Of a stretch of DNA of 64,000 bases, positions 53,141-62,356 are shown in pieces. The notes under the pieces are model-generated. The model was not told where the DNA came from and ran no database searches. It worked only from the letters and a program-made list of their open reading frames with translations. Location of the stretch: NCBI GenBank assembly GCA_963675185.2, contig CAXXOH010000002.1:62001-126000 (forward strand), read 5' to 3'. The first letter of the stretch is position 1. Every line of letters begins with the position of its first letter. The translations under genes were made by a program, and so were the position numbers. Origin of the DNA: Ilyobacter_A sp963675185. GTDB lineage: Bacteria > Fusobacteriota > Fusobacteriia > Fusobacteriales > Fusobacteriaceae.

Positions 53141-54016
53141 TTAATAAATCAAGTGCTCAATTTTTTTAGTACTTTTCATAGTTAGTAGCCAATCTTTTGG
53201 GAGTTTCTCAAAGCCTTCGTAGGCCCCCAATATCATCCCGGTAAGAATTCCCCTAGCAGCACAGTCGCCACCGGCACGAACATTTTCAATCATGGCTGTC
53301 TTGAAGACCCCTTCATATTTTAATATCAGGTGCAAAGTGGAAGCAAAAGCCTCAGAACATTCAGAAGACTGTCCAAGTTTTTTAATAGCTTCTCTGGTAT
53401 TGGTTGATATACTTTTGAAGGCATTTTCAATCTCCCTGTGTACCCAGTGGTTAAATTGAAACTCAGCCTCTAAATTCTTAATGGCGAAACTTGGGTTTTC
53501 ACCTTCTAATATTCTGTAAACTAGCTTGGCAAAGAACGCAGAGCATGCAAGGGCTTTTTCACTATTGTGCGTTATGGCGGTTTGTTCTATGCAGGATTCT
53601 ATCCCTTTGTCAGGCTCTTGATAAAAATATAGTATGGGTGCTATACGTGCTGCACCGCCGAGTTCGGAGGAAGAAGAACCGTAGTTTAAACCGCTCTCAT
53701 AATTATCCAAAGATTCTTTTGTGGCATTATCTATATAACCGGTATAGTCTTTCATTTTAGAAATCCAGTAACTTTTAAACCTATTTGGATTGAATCCACT
53801 TTGATATGTTATGGATTCCAAAAGAAATAGCATCTGATCACCGTAATGTGTATGATCGCCAATATTCCTATTTTTATGAAAAGAGTCTTTTAAAGGAGGG
53901 TAAATTTTATCGTAGTATCCGAACTTCTCATCTATTATCTTGGTGTCGTATATCCAGTGAGCCCCAAGGGAAAAAGCATCACCTAAAAAAGCTCCAAATA
54001 ACATACCTTCTCTCAT
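53141..54016 (-). CDS. ADP-ribosylglycohydrolase family protein, second type
   Basis: The 291-residue protein carries the family's metal-site motifs in divergent form: GAFLGDAFSLGAHWIYD at the start, IGDHTHYGDQMLFLLES, and NVRAGGDCAARGILTGMILG near the end. Helical segments between them match the superfamily. The motifs differ from DraG (GTWSDDSS and NLGDDTDTVAS at 11810-12766). It therefore belongs to another branch, where substrates may be small molecules. ATG 54016 follows AGGAGG. It is divergent from the mtnK-like gene. Confidence 0.85.
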   Translation of the reverse strand: MREGMLFGAFLGDAFSLGAHWIYDTKIIDEKFGYYDKIYPPLKDSFHKNRNIGDHTHYGDQMLFLLESITYQSGFNPNRFKSYWISKMKDYTGYIDNATKESLDNYESGLNYGSSSSELGGAARIAPILYFYQEPDKGIESCIEQTAITHNSEKALACSAFFAKLVYRILEGENPSFAIKNLEAEFQFNHWVHREIENAFKSISTNTREAIKKLGQSSECSEAFASTLHLILKYEGVFKTAMIENVRAGGDCAARGILTGMILGAYEGFEKLPKDWLLTMKSTKKIEHLIY

Positions 54017-54330
54017 ACAGATACCTCCTAAACATTATAAATGTGTAACAGATGGCGACATATACAGCTAAAGGATAAAATGTAAGATGTTTTTTTAATT
54101 AAAATAGTGAGCAATTCTGGCATAAAGCATATATAGTCGTTTAAAAATAGAATTATTAAAAATATACGCCAGCTTCAAGTTTATTCCTTTCAAGAGAAAA
54201 AAGATTTAGGTAGATAAGTGGTGTGAGTGAAACTATGAATTGCAGGTATTTAAAAGGAAATCGGATATATTTATGTATAGATAATTTAAATAATTATCAG
54301 ATATTTATCGTAAAAAGCCTGGGTGGTGTT
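54017..54330. other. Divergent intergenic region before the mtnK-like operon
   Basis: The operon promoter should be here. A short perfect hairpin, GATAATT with AATTATC (about 54279-54297), is the only structure seen. I looked for and did not find a SAM riboswitch or an intrinsic terminator, which often precede methionine-salvage genes. Confidence 0.4.
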
Positions 54331-55533
54331 ATGGGATACTATAAATTTGAAGAAGAAGACGTTGAAAAATATATCAAAACCACTGGTTTCTTTGGAAATA
54401 AAGCGCAACTCTTGGTAAAAGAGATAGGTACCGGGAACATGAACTATGTATTTCAGGTAGAGGAAAAGGCGAGCGGTAAAAAACTTATATTAAAGCAGGC
54501 TGTGCCATATGCAAGGTGCGTAGGGGAGAGTTTCCCCATGAGCCTGGATAGGATAATGATCGAGGCCGAAGCCATGGAACTCCAAAACCGCTTTGCATGC
54601 GGGACGGTACCAAAGTTATACCACAAGGATAAAGAGATGGCCCTTATAATCATGGAAGACCTATCGGATTTCGATGTTATGAGAGATGGCCTCATAAAGA
54701 GGAAGAGATACAGTGGAGTAGCCGAAGATATATCCACCTTCATGGCAAATATGTCCTTTTATACTTCTAATCTGTATTTAGATTCTGAAAAAAAACGCCA
54801 ATGGACAAAGGAGTTTGCAAATGAAAACCTTATAAAAATAACCGAAGACGTCATATTCACAGACCCGTTCTACGATTGCGAGAGAAACAGGATAAATCCC
54901 GAGATAATGGCATACGTAAAGGGGGAGTTTTGGACCGATAAGGGGATGCAGCTGGAGGCGGCGAAGCTGAGGTATAAATTTATGACTGAATCCCAGAGTT
55001 TGGTACACGGGGACCTCCATACCGGTTCCATATTTGTGAAGGGTGGCAAGGCCAAGGTATTCGATTCGGAATTCAGTTTTTACGGCCCTAGCGCCTTTGA
55101 TCTGGGTTTGCTGACCGCTCACTTTATACTAAACTATGTTTCCTGGAGCGGAAAGGATGTGCCGGCTAAGGATGTCAACGAATACAGGGGATATCTGATA
55201 GGCATGGTAGAGAGTATATATGAGAAGTATTTTGAAAAATTTTCCAGGCTTTGGTGCACTGAGAGGGTAAACGTGGGTGCACGGGTAGAGGGTTACAAGG
55301 AGTATTATCTAAAAAATCTTTTCTCTGATGCGCTGGGATATGCAGCAGTTGTTGTTGTCAGGAGGATTCTTGGGTTAACACACGTAGAAGATATTGATGG
55401 GATAGAAGACCTGAAAAAAAGGGGAGCTACCCAGTTGTTGGGATTAGAGTTGTCAAAGGAACTGCTACGTCGTCGCCACGAGCTAAGCTCTATAGGTCAA
55501 GTAACTGAATTTATAAAAGGTTTTGTATACTAA
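54331..55533 (+). CDS. mtnK: S-methyl-5-thioribose kinase-like protein
   Basis: The 400-residue protein of the aminoglycoside-phosphotransferase fold has the MtnK pattern: EIGTGNMNYVFQVEEKASGK (glycine-rich loop), LILKQAVPYARCVGESFP (ATP-binding Lys and downstream Arg) and SLVHGDLHTGSIFVKGGKAK (catalytic Asp). The metal-binding Asp of VFDSEFSFYGPSAFDLG completes the site. MtnK phosphorylates methylthioribose at O1 in methionine salvage, but no mtnA/B/C/D or MTA nucleosidase gene lies nearby. ATG 54331 follows GGGTGGTG. It leads a run of six genes with gaps under 20 bases or overlaps, so its substrate may be another 5-substituted ribose. Confidence 0.8.
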   Translation: MGYYKFEEEDVEKYIKTTGFFGNKAQLLVKEIGTGNMNYVFQVEEKASGKKLILKQAVPYARCVGESFPMSLDRIMIEAEAMELQNRFACGTVPKLYHKDKEMALIIMEDLSDFDVMRDGLIKRKRYSGVAEDISTFMANMSFYTSNLYLDSEKKRQWTKEFANENLIKITEDVIFTDPFYDCERNRINPEIMAYVKGEFWTDKGMQLEAAKLRYKFMTESQSLVHGDLHTGSIFVKGGKAKVFDSEFSFYGPSAFDLGLLTAHFILNYVSWSGKDVPAKDVNEYRGYLIGMVESIYEKYFEKFSRLWCTERVNVGARVEGYKEYYLKNLFSDALGYAAVVVVRRILGLTHVEDIDGIEDLKKRGATQLLGLELSKELLRRRHELSSIGQVTEFIKGFVY

Positions 55534-55548
55534 TTAAAGGAGGACACA

Positions 55549-56901
55549 GTGAAAATTTCGGTGATAATTCCGGTGCTGAACGAACAGGATAGCATAAACA
55601 GTATAATCGGGCATCTTTTGAACCTCGATAACCAGGAAATGTTGCAGGAGATAATAGTAGTTGATGGTGATCAAACTGGCAGCACCATAGGCTTCTTAAA
55701 TTGTGAGGATAGGAGAGTGCTCGCAACGACATCAAAAAAAGGTAGGGCAGCCCAGATGAATAAGGGGGCTAGCTTGGCAAAAGGGGATGTACTCCTGTTT
55801 GTACATGCAGATACCCTAATCCCGAGAAAGTCCCTGTCAAGTGTAGAAAGTGTCTTGAAAAAGGGTTATGCAGGTGGGGCCTTTTCCTTTGCAATAGACT
55901 CCAAACACTATTTATTGAAGCTTGTGGAGGTACTGACAAACATAAGGAGCAGGGTGACGAGGGTTCCCTATGGGGACCAGGCCATATTTATAGAAAAAAG
56001 TATTTTTTATCAAGTAGGTGGGTACTGTGATATCCCAATTCTAGAAGATGTGGACATCATGGAAAAGTTAAAAGAGAAGGGCTACAAAATAAAGATAGTG
56101 GGAGAAAAGGCTATAACATCGGCAAGAAGGTGGGAGAGAAAAGGTGTGTACAAAACCACCTTTGACAACAGGGCTATAATGTTGCTTTATTTAATTGGTG
56201 TCAAGCCTGAGAAACTTAAAAAAAAGTATAGGGGTGAGGACATGGGAGAGAATTGTCTGGTAATTTTTGTGAGAAATCCTGAGAAAGGAAAGGTTAAAAC
56301 TAGGCTTGCAGAGGATTTTGGTGAAGAGGAAACCCTAGAACTTTACAAAAACTTTATAAAAGATATACTGGAAAGAACAGCTTCAGATAGGTATAAAACA
56401 AGGGTTTTCTCATGGCCACCTGGAAGTGATGTGCATCTTATGAAAACTTTTGGGAAAAGTCATGAATACAGGCACCAAAAAGGTGGGGACCTGGGCAAAA
56501 GGATGTACCACGCCTTTGTTGATACATTTGCAGAAGGATTTGAAAGGGTCATCTTGATAGGGAGCGATATCCCTCATATAGACTTCAGTGTCATAGAAGA
56601 AGGATTCTTTAAATTAGAAAAAAGTGATGCCGTGATCGGCCCTGCAAATGATGGGGGTTATTATCTAATCGGCTTTCATAAAGGTAAGCTTTCTGAAGAG
56701 TTTTTCAAAGAGATTGAATGGGGAGTTGAGAGCGTCTATCGAAAAACTATAGATAAACTGAGTACAGTAAAGCATTCAACAGTAGAAAGTATGTCAGACA
56801 TAGATTATTTTGAAGATCTGGTAAATTTTTACAAGACTGAATGCAAGGATTTGGGAGAAGATTCTTATACGTGCAGGTACCTTAAAAAAATACTAAAGTA
56901 A
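55549..56901 (+). CDS. Fused glycosyltransferase pair (TIGR04283-TIGR04282 type)
   Basis: Residues 1 to about 225 form a GT-A family-2 glycosyltransferase (VSVIIPVLNEQDSINSII-like start, KGRAAQMNKGASLAKGDVLL, FVHADTLIP). This matches the second member of the arsenosugar or rSAM-associated transferase pair. Residues 232-450 are the first member, a nucleotidyltransferase-like fold (FVRNPEKGKVKTRLAEDFGE, GSDIPHIDF, GPANDGGYYLIGFHKG). These two are usually separate genes; here they are one 450-residue chain. The GT-A nucleotide aspartates (HADT) are present. GTG 55549 follows AAAGGAGGA. It sits between a ribose-type kinase and an ABC importer. Confidence 0.85.
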   Translation: MKISVIIPVLNEQDSINSIIGHLLNLDNQEMLQEIIVVDGDQTGSTIGFLNCEDRRVLATTSKKGRAAQMNKGASLAKGDVLLFVHADTLIPRKSLSSVESVLKKGYAGGAFSFAIDSKHYLLKLVEVLTNIRSRVTRVPYGDQAIFIEKSIFYQVGGYCDIPILEDVDIMEKLKEKGYKIKIVGEKAITSARRWERKGVYKTTFDNRAIMLLYLIGVKPEKLKKKYRGEDMGENCLVIFVRNPEKGKVKTRLAEDFGEEETLELYKNFIKDILERTASDRYKTRVFSWPPGSDVHLMKTFGKSHEYRHQKGGDLGKRMYHAFVDTFAEGFERVILIGSDIPHIDFSVIEEGFFKLEKSDAVIGPANDGGYYLIGFHKGKLSEEFFKEIEWGVESVYRKTIDKLSTVKHSTVESMSDIDYFEDLVNFYKTECKDLGEDSYTCRYLKKILK

Positions 56902-56916
56902 ATTATGGGAGGGGTT

Positions 56917-58134
56917 ATGAAAAAAATATATTTTCTACTTTTTGTATTGGCATTGTTTTTTGGTTGCGGTAAAAAAAACGAGGAAGAGGCGGCAATTACA
57001 GAATCTGATTGGGTCGCAGTAGAGAAAGCAGCCATAGGAAAAAAAGTAAACTTTTACATGTGGAGCGGAGATGCCAAAATAAACAGATATGTTAACCAAT
57101 GGGCTGCAGAAAAACTAAAGGAAAGGTATGACATAACCCTTAGGAGGGTGCCGATAGTTGATATAAAGGATACGGTAAACAAGCTCATAGTGGAGAAGAA
57201 AGCTGGCAAGAAAACCGGGAGCATAGATATGATATGGATAAACGGAGAGAATTTTAAGGCCGCGAAGGAAAACGGGCTTTTGTGGGGTGAATTTTCACAA
57301 AAACTCCCTTCGGTCCAGGCTTACGTAAATGAAAAAACACTTGAGTATGATTTTGGGGAGCCTATAGGAGGCTTGGAGGCTCCTTGGGGTGAGGCGCAGT
57401 TTGTGTTTATACATGATATAGCAAAGGATGAAAACCCGCCGAAATCAGTGGAGCAGCTTAAAAGTTGGGTAGAGAAAAACCCGGGAAAATTTACATATCC
57501 GGCTCCTCCAGACTTTACAGGGAGTGCATTTATAAGGCATATTGTATATGAAATAACTGGAGGGTATGAGCAGTATCTAAAACCTTTTGATGAAGAAGAA
57601 GTTGCGAAAAAACTTAAGCCTGTTTGGAGCTACTTAAATGCCATAGAGCCTTACCTTTGGAGAAAAGGCGAAACCTACCCAGAAAGTCAGGCGAAGCTAC
57701 ATCAACTGTATTCAAATGGTGAGGTGTTCATCACAATGGGATATCACCCGCTTACTGCGGAAAGCAAAATAAGGGAGGGGCAGTTCCCTGAAACCTCTAA
57801 AACATATCTACTGGATAAAGGGACTCTTTTCAACAACCACTATCTAACCATACCGTTTAATGCAAAAGAAAAGTCGGCGGCAATGGTGGTCATAAACTTC
57901 CTGCTTTCCCCCCAGGCGCAGCTGGCTAAGGCTGATCCTGACAACTGGGGTGATAATACAATACTCGATATGGACAAGTTGACTGCAGAAGACAGAGAGA
58001 AATTTAAAGGATTAGATCTGGGAGAAGCTAGCGTATCTAATGAAGAACTTACATCACACAGGGTTCCAGAGCTTTCGGCAGAGTTTTTAGAGTTTATAGA
58101 AAGGGAATGGGAGAGAAATGTTGCGCAAAATTAA
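56917..58134 (+). CDS. ynjB: YnjB-type ABC importer substrate-binding lipoprotein
   Basis: A signal peptide and lipobox (LALFFGC, Cys near residue 19) anchor this 405-residue binding protein. It has YnjB features: VNFYMWSGDAKINRYVNQWA, IDMIWINGENFKAAKENGLL, GGLEAPWGEAQFVFIHD and KFTYPAPPDFTGSAFIRH. YnjB belongs to the type II binding proteins of the spermidine, sulfate and iron cluster; its natural ligand is not established. ATG 56917 follows GGGAGGGG. The downstream permease overlaps its end by 17 bases. Confidence 0.9.
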   Translation: MKKIYFLLFVLALFFGCGKKNEEEAAITESDWVAVEKAAIGKKVNFYMWSGDAKINRYVNQWAAEKLKERYDITLRRVPIVDIKDTVNKLIVEKKAGKKTGSIDMIWINGENFKAAKENGLLWGEFSQKLPSVQAYVNEKTLEYDFGEPIGGLEAPWGEAQFVFIHDIAKDENPPKSVEQLKSWVEKNPGKFTYPAPPDFTGSAFIRHIVYEITGGYEQYLKPFDEEEVAKKLKPVWSYLNAIEPYLWRKGETYPESQAKLHQLYSNGEVFITMGYHPLTAESKIREGQFPETSKTYLLDKGTLFNNHYLTIPFNAKEKSAAMVVINFLLSPQAQLAKADPDNWGDNTILDMDKLTAEDREKFKGLDLGEASVSNEELTSHRVPELSAEFLEFIEREWERNVAQN

Positions 58135-59002
58135 GCCCTATATAGAGGTTCTGCCAGCACTTCTGGCTACATTGATACTGTTTTGGGGAGGTATTTTTTA
58201 CGGGATATTCCAAAGCTTTGGTATGCTACCTATAGTCGGGGAGTCAAGATTGACCTTTGGCATTTATTTTGAAGTCATGAGGAATAAGTGGTTTTTAGAT
58301 TCCCTGCTGTTTACATTGAAAATAGCAGGGTTTTCCACTTTTTTATCCTCTTTATTTGCGATGACATTTCTAACCTTGCTTTTCATGTACAACGATAAGA
58401 AGATAAGAATCAGCGTGTACAAAAAAGCTTTTACAATGCCCATGCTCATCCCATACCTGGTAAGCGGATATCTTATATCGATACTCTTTATGCAGAGTGG
58501 CTGGATTTCTAGCATAATGCAAAACTTGGGTCTAATAAAAGAAATATGGGATTTTCCAGTATTAACTAACGAAAAAAACGGATATAGCATAATATTCACC
58601 TATGTGTGGAAAACCTCACCGTTTCTGGTTTTAATGTCCTATCCAGTTATGATGAGAGTGCAGGATAGATGGCTGGAAGTCGCACAAGTGTTTGGTGCAT
58701 ATAAGTTTGAGTTTTTCACTAGTGTGGCTCTTCCGCTAATGCTTCCCTCTTTTATAAGTTCGCTTTTCATAATATTTGCCTATATTTTTTCCTCCTTCGA
58801 GGTACCCTATCTACTGGGGGTGACCCATCCCAAAACTCTATCGGTACTGTCGTACGAAATATACTCTAAGGGGGAACTTTATATGAGGCCCTATGTGATG
58901 GTGATAAACGTACTCATAAGTTCAATATCTATAGGTACAGGAATTTTTGTATACTATATAAATAAAAAATATGTTTCTAAGAACCAGAGGGGGTGGGCAT
59001 GA
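58118..59002 (+). CDS. ABC importer permease, first subunit (YnjC-like)
   Basis: The 294-residue protein has six membrane helices and the EAA-type loop (MMRVQDRWLEVAQVFGAYKF, ending LPLMLPSFISS). In E. coli, YnjC fuses two permease domains; here they are two genes. ATG 58118 overlaps the end of the binding-protein gene, and its end overlaps the next permease, which implies translational coupling. Confidence 0.9.
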   Translation: MLRKIKPYIEVLPALLATLILFWGGIFYGIFQSFGMLPIVGESRLTFGIYFEVMRNKWFLDSLLFTLKIAGFSTFLSSLFAMTFLTLLFMYNDKKIRISVYKKAFTMPMLIPYLVSGYLISILFMQSGWISSIMQNLGLIKEIWDFPVLTNEKNGYSIIFTYVWKTSPFLVLMSYPVMMRVQDRWLEVAQVFGAYKFEFFTSVALPLMLPSFISSLFIIFAYIFSSFEVPYLLGVTHPKTLSVLSYEIYSKGELYMRPYVMVINVLISSISIGTGIFVYYINKKYVSKNQRGWA

Positions 59003-59799
59003 GAAGAAAATTTTATCTAGGGGCGCTGATTGTTCTAATATTTATAGTGATCCTACCATTTTTTCCCCTTGTAATTTCAAGTGTCTCAATGGAGTGTAGG
59101 TGGCCGCAGACTGTGCCTGAAAACTTCAGCCTGAGGGCTTGGAGGTATATATTTTTAGAAGACAAGAGAACAGCTGAGGCCGTTTGGAACAGCATATTTA
59201 TATCCTTCACTCTACTTTTGGTAAATACCATTATAGCCCTGCCGGCCGCCAATGCAATAGGCAGGAGGGAGTTTAGAGGTAAGACAGTGATTGAGGGTTT
59301 GTTATTTGCACCTATAATAATCCCGCCTTTCATATCTATAATGGGGATACATTTCAATTTTATAAAGTTCGGACTTACCGAAAGCCACTTAGGGGTCATA
59401 TTGGCACACATGATTCCCACCCTTCCATATATGATAAGGGCCTTTATAATAAGCTTTAAAACTTTAAATTGTGATCTAGAAAATGTAGCCGAGACCCTAG
59501 GGGCAAACTCTTTTGAAAAATACTACTATGTGGTATTGCCGCATATTTTTCCAGCACTTATTGCTGGCGGCAGCCTGACCATACTAATATCGTTTAGCCA
59601 GTACGTATCCACACTTATAATCGGCGGAGGAGAAGTGCTCACCCTTACCATGTTAATATTCCCGTTTATAAGCGGTGGAGACGTGGTTATAGGATCGGCG
59701 TATGTAGTACTTTTTGTCTTGTTAAACATAGCAGCACTCCTGTTTATGGAGTTCGTGCTTAAAAAATTTTACAGCTCTACCATTAAAATAAACATATAG
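58999..59799 (+). CDS. ABC importer permease, second subunit (YnjC-like)
   Basis: The 266-residue, six-helix permease has the EAA loop LENVAETLGANSFEKYYYVV and LPHIFPALIAGG. ATG 58999 is the start because GGGGGTGGGC precedes it; GTG 58993 lies inside that site. It overlaps the first permease by 4 bases and is followed by the ATPase. Confidence 0.9.
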   Translation: MRRKFYLGALIVLIFIVILPFFPLVISSVSMECRWPQTVPENFSLRAWRYIFLEDKRTAEAVWNSIFISFTLLLVNTIIALPAANAIGRREFRGKTVIEGLLFAPIIIPPFISIMGIHFNFIKFGLTESHLGVILAHMIPTLPYMIRAFIISFKTLNCDLENVAETLGANSFEKYYYVVLPHIFPALIAGGSLTILISFSQYVSTLIIGGGEVLTLTMLIFPFISGGDVVIGSAYVVLFVLLNIAALLFMEFVLKKFYSSTIKINI

Positions 59800-59808
59800 G
59801 TGGTGCCC

Positions 59809-60831
59809 ATGCTAGAACTAAAAAATATAGTAAAGGAATATAAGGATTTTAAGCTGAAAAACATAAACCTCGAAGTAGACAGGGGTGAGTTCTTGGCTAT
59901 ACTAGGCCCATCAGGCTGCGGGAAAACGACCATACTAAGGCTTATAGCTGGTCTGGAAGAAGAGTTTCAGGGAGATGTAGTGATGAATTCTGTCAATATC
60001 AAGAATATAGGGGTAAAAAAGAGGGGAGTAAGCATGGTGTTCCAAGAACCGCTGCTTTTTCCAAACATGAATGTCAGGGATAACGTGGCATTCGGACTTA
60101 AGATGAGAAAAATAGACAAGCATATGAGATATGAAAAAACCAGAAAAATTTTAGAAGAAATGGGACTCAGTGGTTTTGATAGAAGACACCCAGCTGAGCT
60201 TAGTGGAGGTCAGAGGCAGAGAGTAGCCTTGGCCCGTGCCCTTATCGTGGACCCAGATTTAATTCTGATGGACGAATCTTTTAGCTCGCTAGATTACAAC
60301 CTGAGACAGAGTATGCAGGAATTAATAAAAAAAATCCATTTGAATAAAAAGACTACAATAATTTTTGTGACCCACGACAAGGATGAGGCGTTTTACCTAG
60401 CGGATAGAGTAGCCATCATGAGCCAAGGAGAGATTGTACAGGTCGGAGCACCAAAATATATATACCACAACCCGGCAAACAGATATGTGGCGGATTTTCT
60501 AGGGATAAAAAATATAATCCAGGGTAAGCTGGAAAATAGCAACTTCATATCGGACAAGCTGCGCTTGAAAACTCACTTTAACGGGATAAAGAGTGGATAT
60601 CTTGCCATAAAATCCGAAACTTTGAAGCTGGTAAACCTGGGGGGGAGTGTGGAAGGCAACTTTTTTCAAGGGGCTGTAGAAGAGAGCAGCTTTAAAAATG
60701 GGAGCTACCACTTTAAAATAAAGGTCGGGGATTACAGCCTAAGAGTGGTTCAAAATGAGGAGTTTTATCCTAGTTCTGCCGAAGTAGGGGTTGTGTACAA
60801 TCCGGAAAGCCTTATATTCTTGGATAGCTGA
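59809..60831 (+). CDS. ynjD: ABC importer ATPase (YnjD-like)
   Basis: The 340-residue ATPase has Walker A GPSGCGKTT, Q-loop VFQEPLLFPNMN, signature LSGGQRQRVALARAL, Walker B LILMDESFSSLD and switch His in IFVTHDKDEAF. A C-terminal TOBE-like domain (YLAIKSETLKLVNLGG, SYHFKIKVGDYSLRVV) is typical of POT/MOI-type ATPases and may sense ligand. ATG 59809 follows AGGTGGTG; the two upstream GTG codons overlap that site. It ends the operon. Confidence 0.93.
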   Translation: MLELKNIVKEYKDFKLKNINLEVDRGEFLAILGPSGCGKTTILRLIAGLEEEFQGDVVMNSVNIKNIGVKKRGVSMVFQEPLLFPNMNVRDNVAFGLKMRKIDKHMRYEKTRKILEEMGLSGFDRRHPAELSGGQRQRVALARALIVDPDLILMDESFSSLDYNLRQSMQELIKKIHLNKKTTIIFVTHDKDEAFYLADRVAIMSQGEIVQVGAPKYIYHNPANRYVADFLGIKNIIQGKLENSNFISDKLRLKTHFNGIKSGYLAIKSETLKLVNLGGSVEGNFFQGAVEESSFKNGSYHFKIKVGDYSLRVVQNEEFYPSSAEVGVVYNPESLIFLDS

Positions 60832-61069
60832 AGATTAAATCGTATCATAAGGAGTTGTAATTATATGAATCAACTGGAAAAAATAGAACCAGATAAAATA
60901 TCTTGACGGCAGAGTTATGCATGGAAAAATAAAGAGTTTTAAATAGAAAAAATATATTGGCATTTTTTATGGAAGAATAAATTGAATAAAAATATTTTAT
61001 ATAATATAATAATTTTTGATTAAAGAAGATTTTTTAGACAATACTATATTTAAAGTGAGGTAGAAACTG
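60832..61069. other. Gap between the ABC operon and the channel gene
   Basis: A 13-codon frame (60864-60905, MNQLEKIEPDKIS) follows AAGGAG. It may be a leader peptide or the remnant of a lost gene; nothing else is visible. Confidence 0.35.
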
Positions 61070-62320
61070 GTGAAGGAATTTTTTAGTAATTTACTGCAGG
61101 GTAGTGGGAATAGTTTTGAGTTAAGTGTGTATGTCAGCTATATCGCGCTGATATGCTTAGTGTTTTTTACAGCAGTTGTGACAGATGTGATATCGAAAAA
61201 AGTTATATTAACTATTGTTGAAAAAATAGTAAAAAAAACTAAGGCAAAATGGGATGATATTTTTTTTGAGAATAAGGTATTTACAACTTTATCGCAAATA
61301 TCACCTGCTATCGTGATATACCTCTCAGCAGGATTATTTCCGTTTGCCAAGGAGATCTTGGAGAGGGCAGCGATAGTATATCTAATAATTATTATGGTGA
61401 TAGTCGTGCTAAAGTTATTGGACTCCATAGAACAGATTTATGGGGGATTGGAAATAGCAAAAGAAAGGCCTATAAAAGGGTATATACAGGTTTTTCAAAT
61501 GGTTGGGGTAATCATTGGAGGGATAGTGATTATTTCACATATACTGAATAAGCCTGCATGGAAACTTTTAAGTGGGATAGGGGCTTTGACTGCGATTATT
61601 TTACTTATATTCAAAGATTCGATATTGGGGTTTGTAGCGGGCATCCAGATAGCTGCCAACAAGATGGTAAAAATAGGCGATTGGATAGAAATGCCTAAGT
61701 ACAACGCAGACGGAGACGTAATAGAAATAAACCTGCACACTGTAAAAGTTAGGAATTGGGACAAAACCATAACAACTATCCCGGTGTATGCATTTATCTC
61801 CGACTCTTTTAAAAACTGGCGTGGCATGTCAGAATCAGGCGGTAGGAGGATAAAGAGGTATATATATATAGATGTGAATACAATTAAGATTTGTACCGAC
61901 GAAATGCTGGGAAAATACAAAAACATCGAGTACATCTCGAAATATGTTAAAAGCAAGGAGGATGAGATAGTAGAGTATAATCGCAGAAAAGAAGCGGATT
62001 TGAGTGAGCTAACTAACGGCAGGAGGCTTACCAATATAGGTACTTTTAGAGAGTATGTGCTGTCATATCTGAAAAATCATCCCGGCATCAATCATGAGAT
62101 GACACTTTTGGTGAGACAGCTTCAAGTGACTGAAAACGGCCTTCCGATAGAAATATATGCCTTTTCCAAGGATATAGTATGGCAAAATTATGAAGCTTTA
62201 CAGGCGGATATATTTGACCACCTCCTTGCAATATTGCCTGAATTTCAGCTTAGGGCATTTCAAAATCCGAGTGGGAATGACTTTAGAGGGATTTTTTCAA
62301 GAAGTCAAAACAAGAGTTGA
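61070..62320 (+). CDS. YbdG-like miniconductance mechanosensitive channel
   Basis: The 416-residue MscS-superfamily protein has five N-terminal membrane helices and the pore helix LLSGIGALTAIILLIFKDSI. The beta domain GFVAGIQIAANKMVKIGDWI follows, and the later insertion KNWRGMSESGGRRIKRYIYI and the C-terminal domain are typical of the YbdG/YnaI-like subgroup. GTG 61070 follows GAGGTAG. It lies downstream of the ABC operon with its own terminator at 62321. With the genes at 10232 and 50356 this is the third MscS-family channel in the window. Confidence 0.92.
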   Translation: MKEFFSNLLQGSGNSFELSVYVSYIALICLVFFTAVVTDVISKKVILTIVEKIVKKTKAKWDDIFFENKVFTTLSQISPAIVIYLSAGLFPFAKEILERAAIVYLIIIMVIVVLKLLDSIEQIYGGLEIAKERPIKGYIQVFQMVGVIIGGIVIISHILNKPAWKLLSGIGALTAIILLIFKDSILGFVAGIQIAANKMVKIGDWIEMPKYNADGDVIEINLHTVKVRNWDKTITTIPVYAFISDSFKNWRGMSESGGRRIKRYIYIDVNTIKICTDEMLGKYKNIEYISKYVKSKEDEIVEYNRRKEADLSELTNGRRLTNIGTFREYVLSYLKNHPGINHEMTLLVRQLQVTENGLPIEIYAFSKDIVWQNYEALQADIFDHLLAILPEFQLRAFQNPSGNDFRGIFSRSQNKS

Positions 62321-62356
62321 TAACTAAAAAAACGGCATCTGCCGTTTTTTTAGTTA
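62321..62356. terminator. Bidirectional Rho-independent terminator
   Basis: A perfect 16-bp stem (TAACTAAAAAAACGGC and its complement, 62321-62336 and 62341-62356) lies between the converging channel gene and the VIT pseudogene. Confidence 0.92.

Noticed and set aside
54017..54330. SAM riboswitch before the mtnK-like gene
   Set aside because: No conserved SAM-I core or terminator/antiterminator pair could be found; only one small hairpin is present.
60864..60905. 13-codon leader peptide for the channel gene
   Set aside because: It has a fair ribosome binding site but no attenuator structure follows, so regulation by it cannot be supported.
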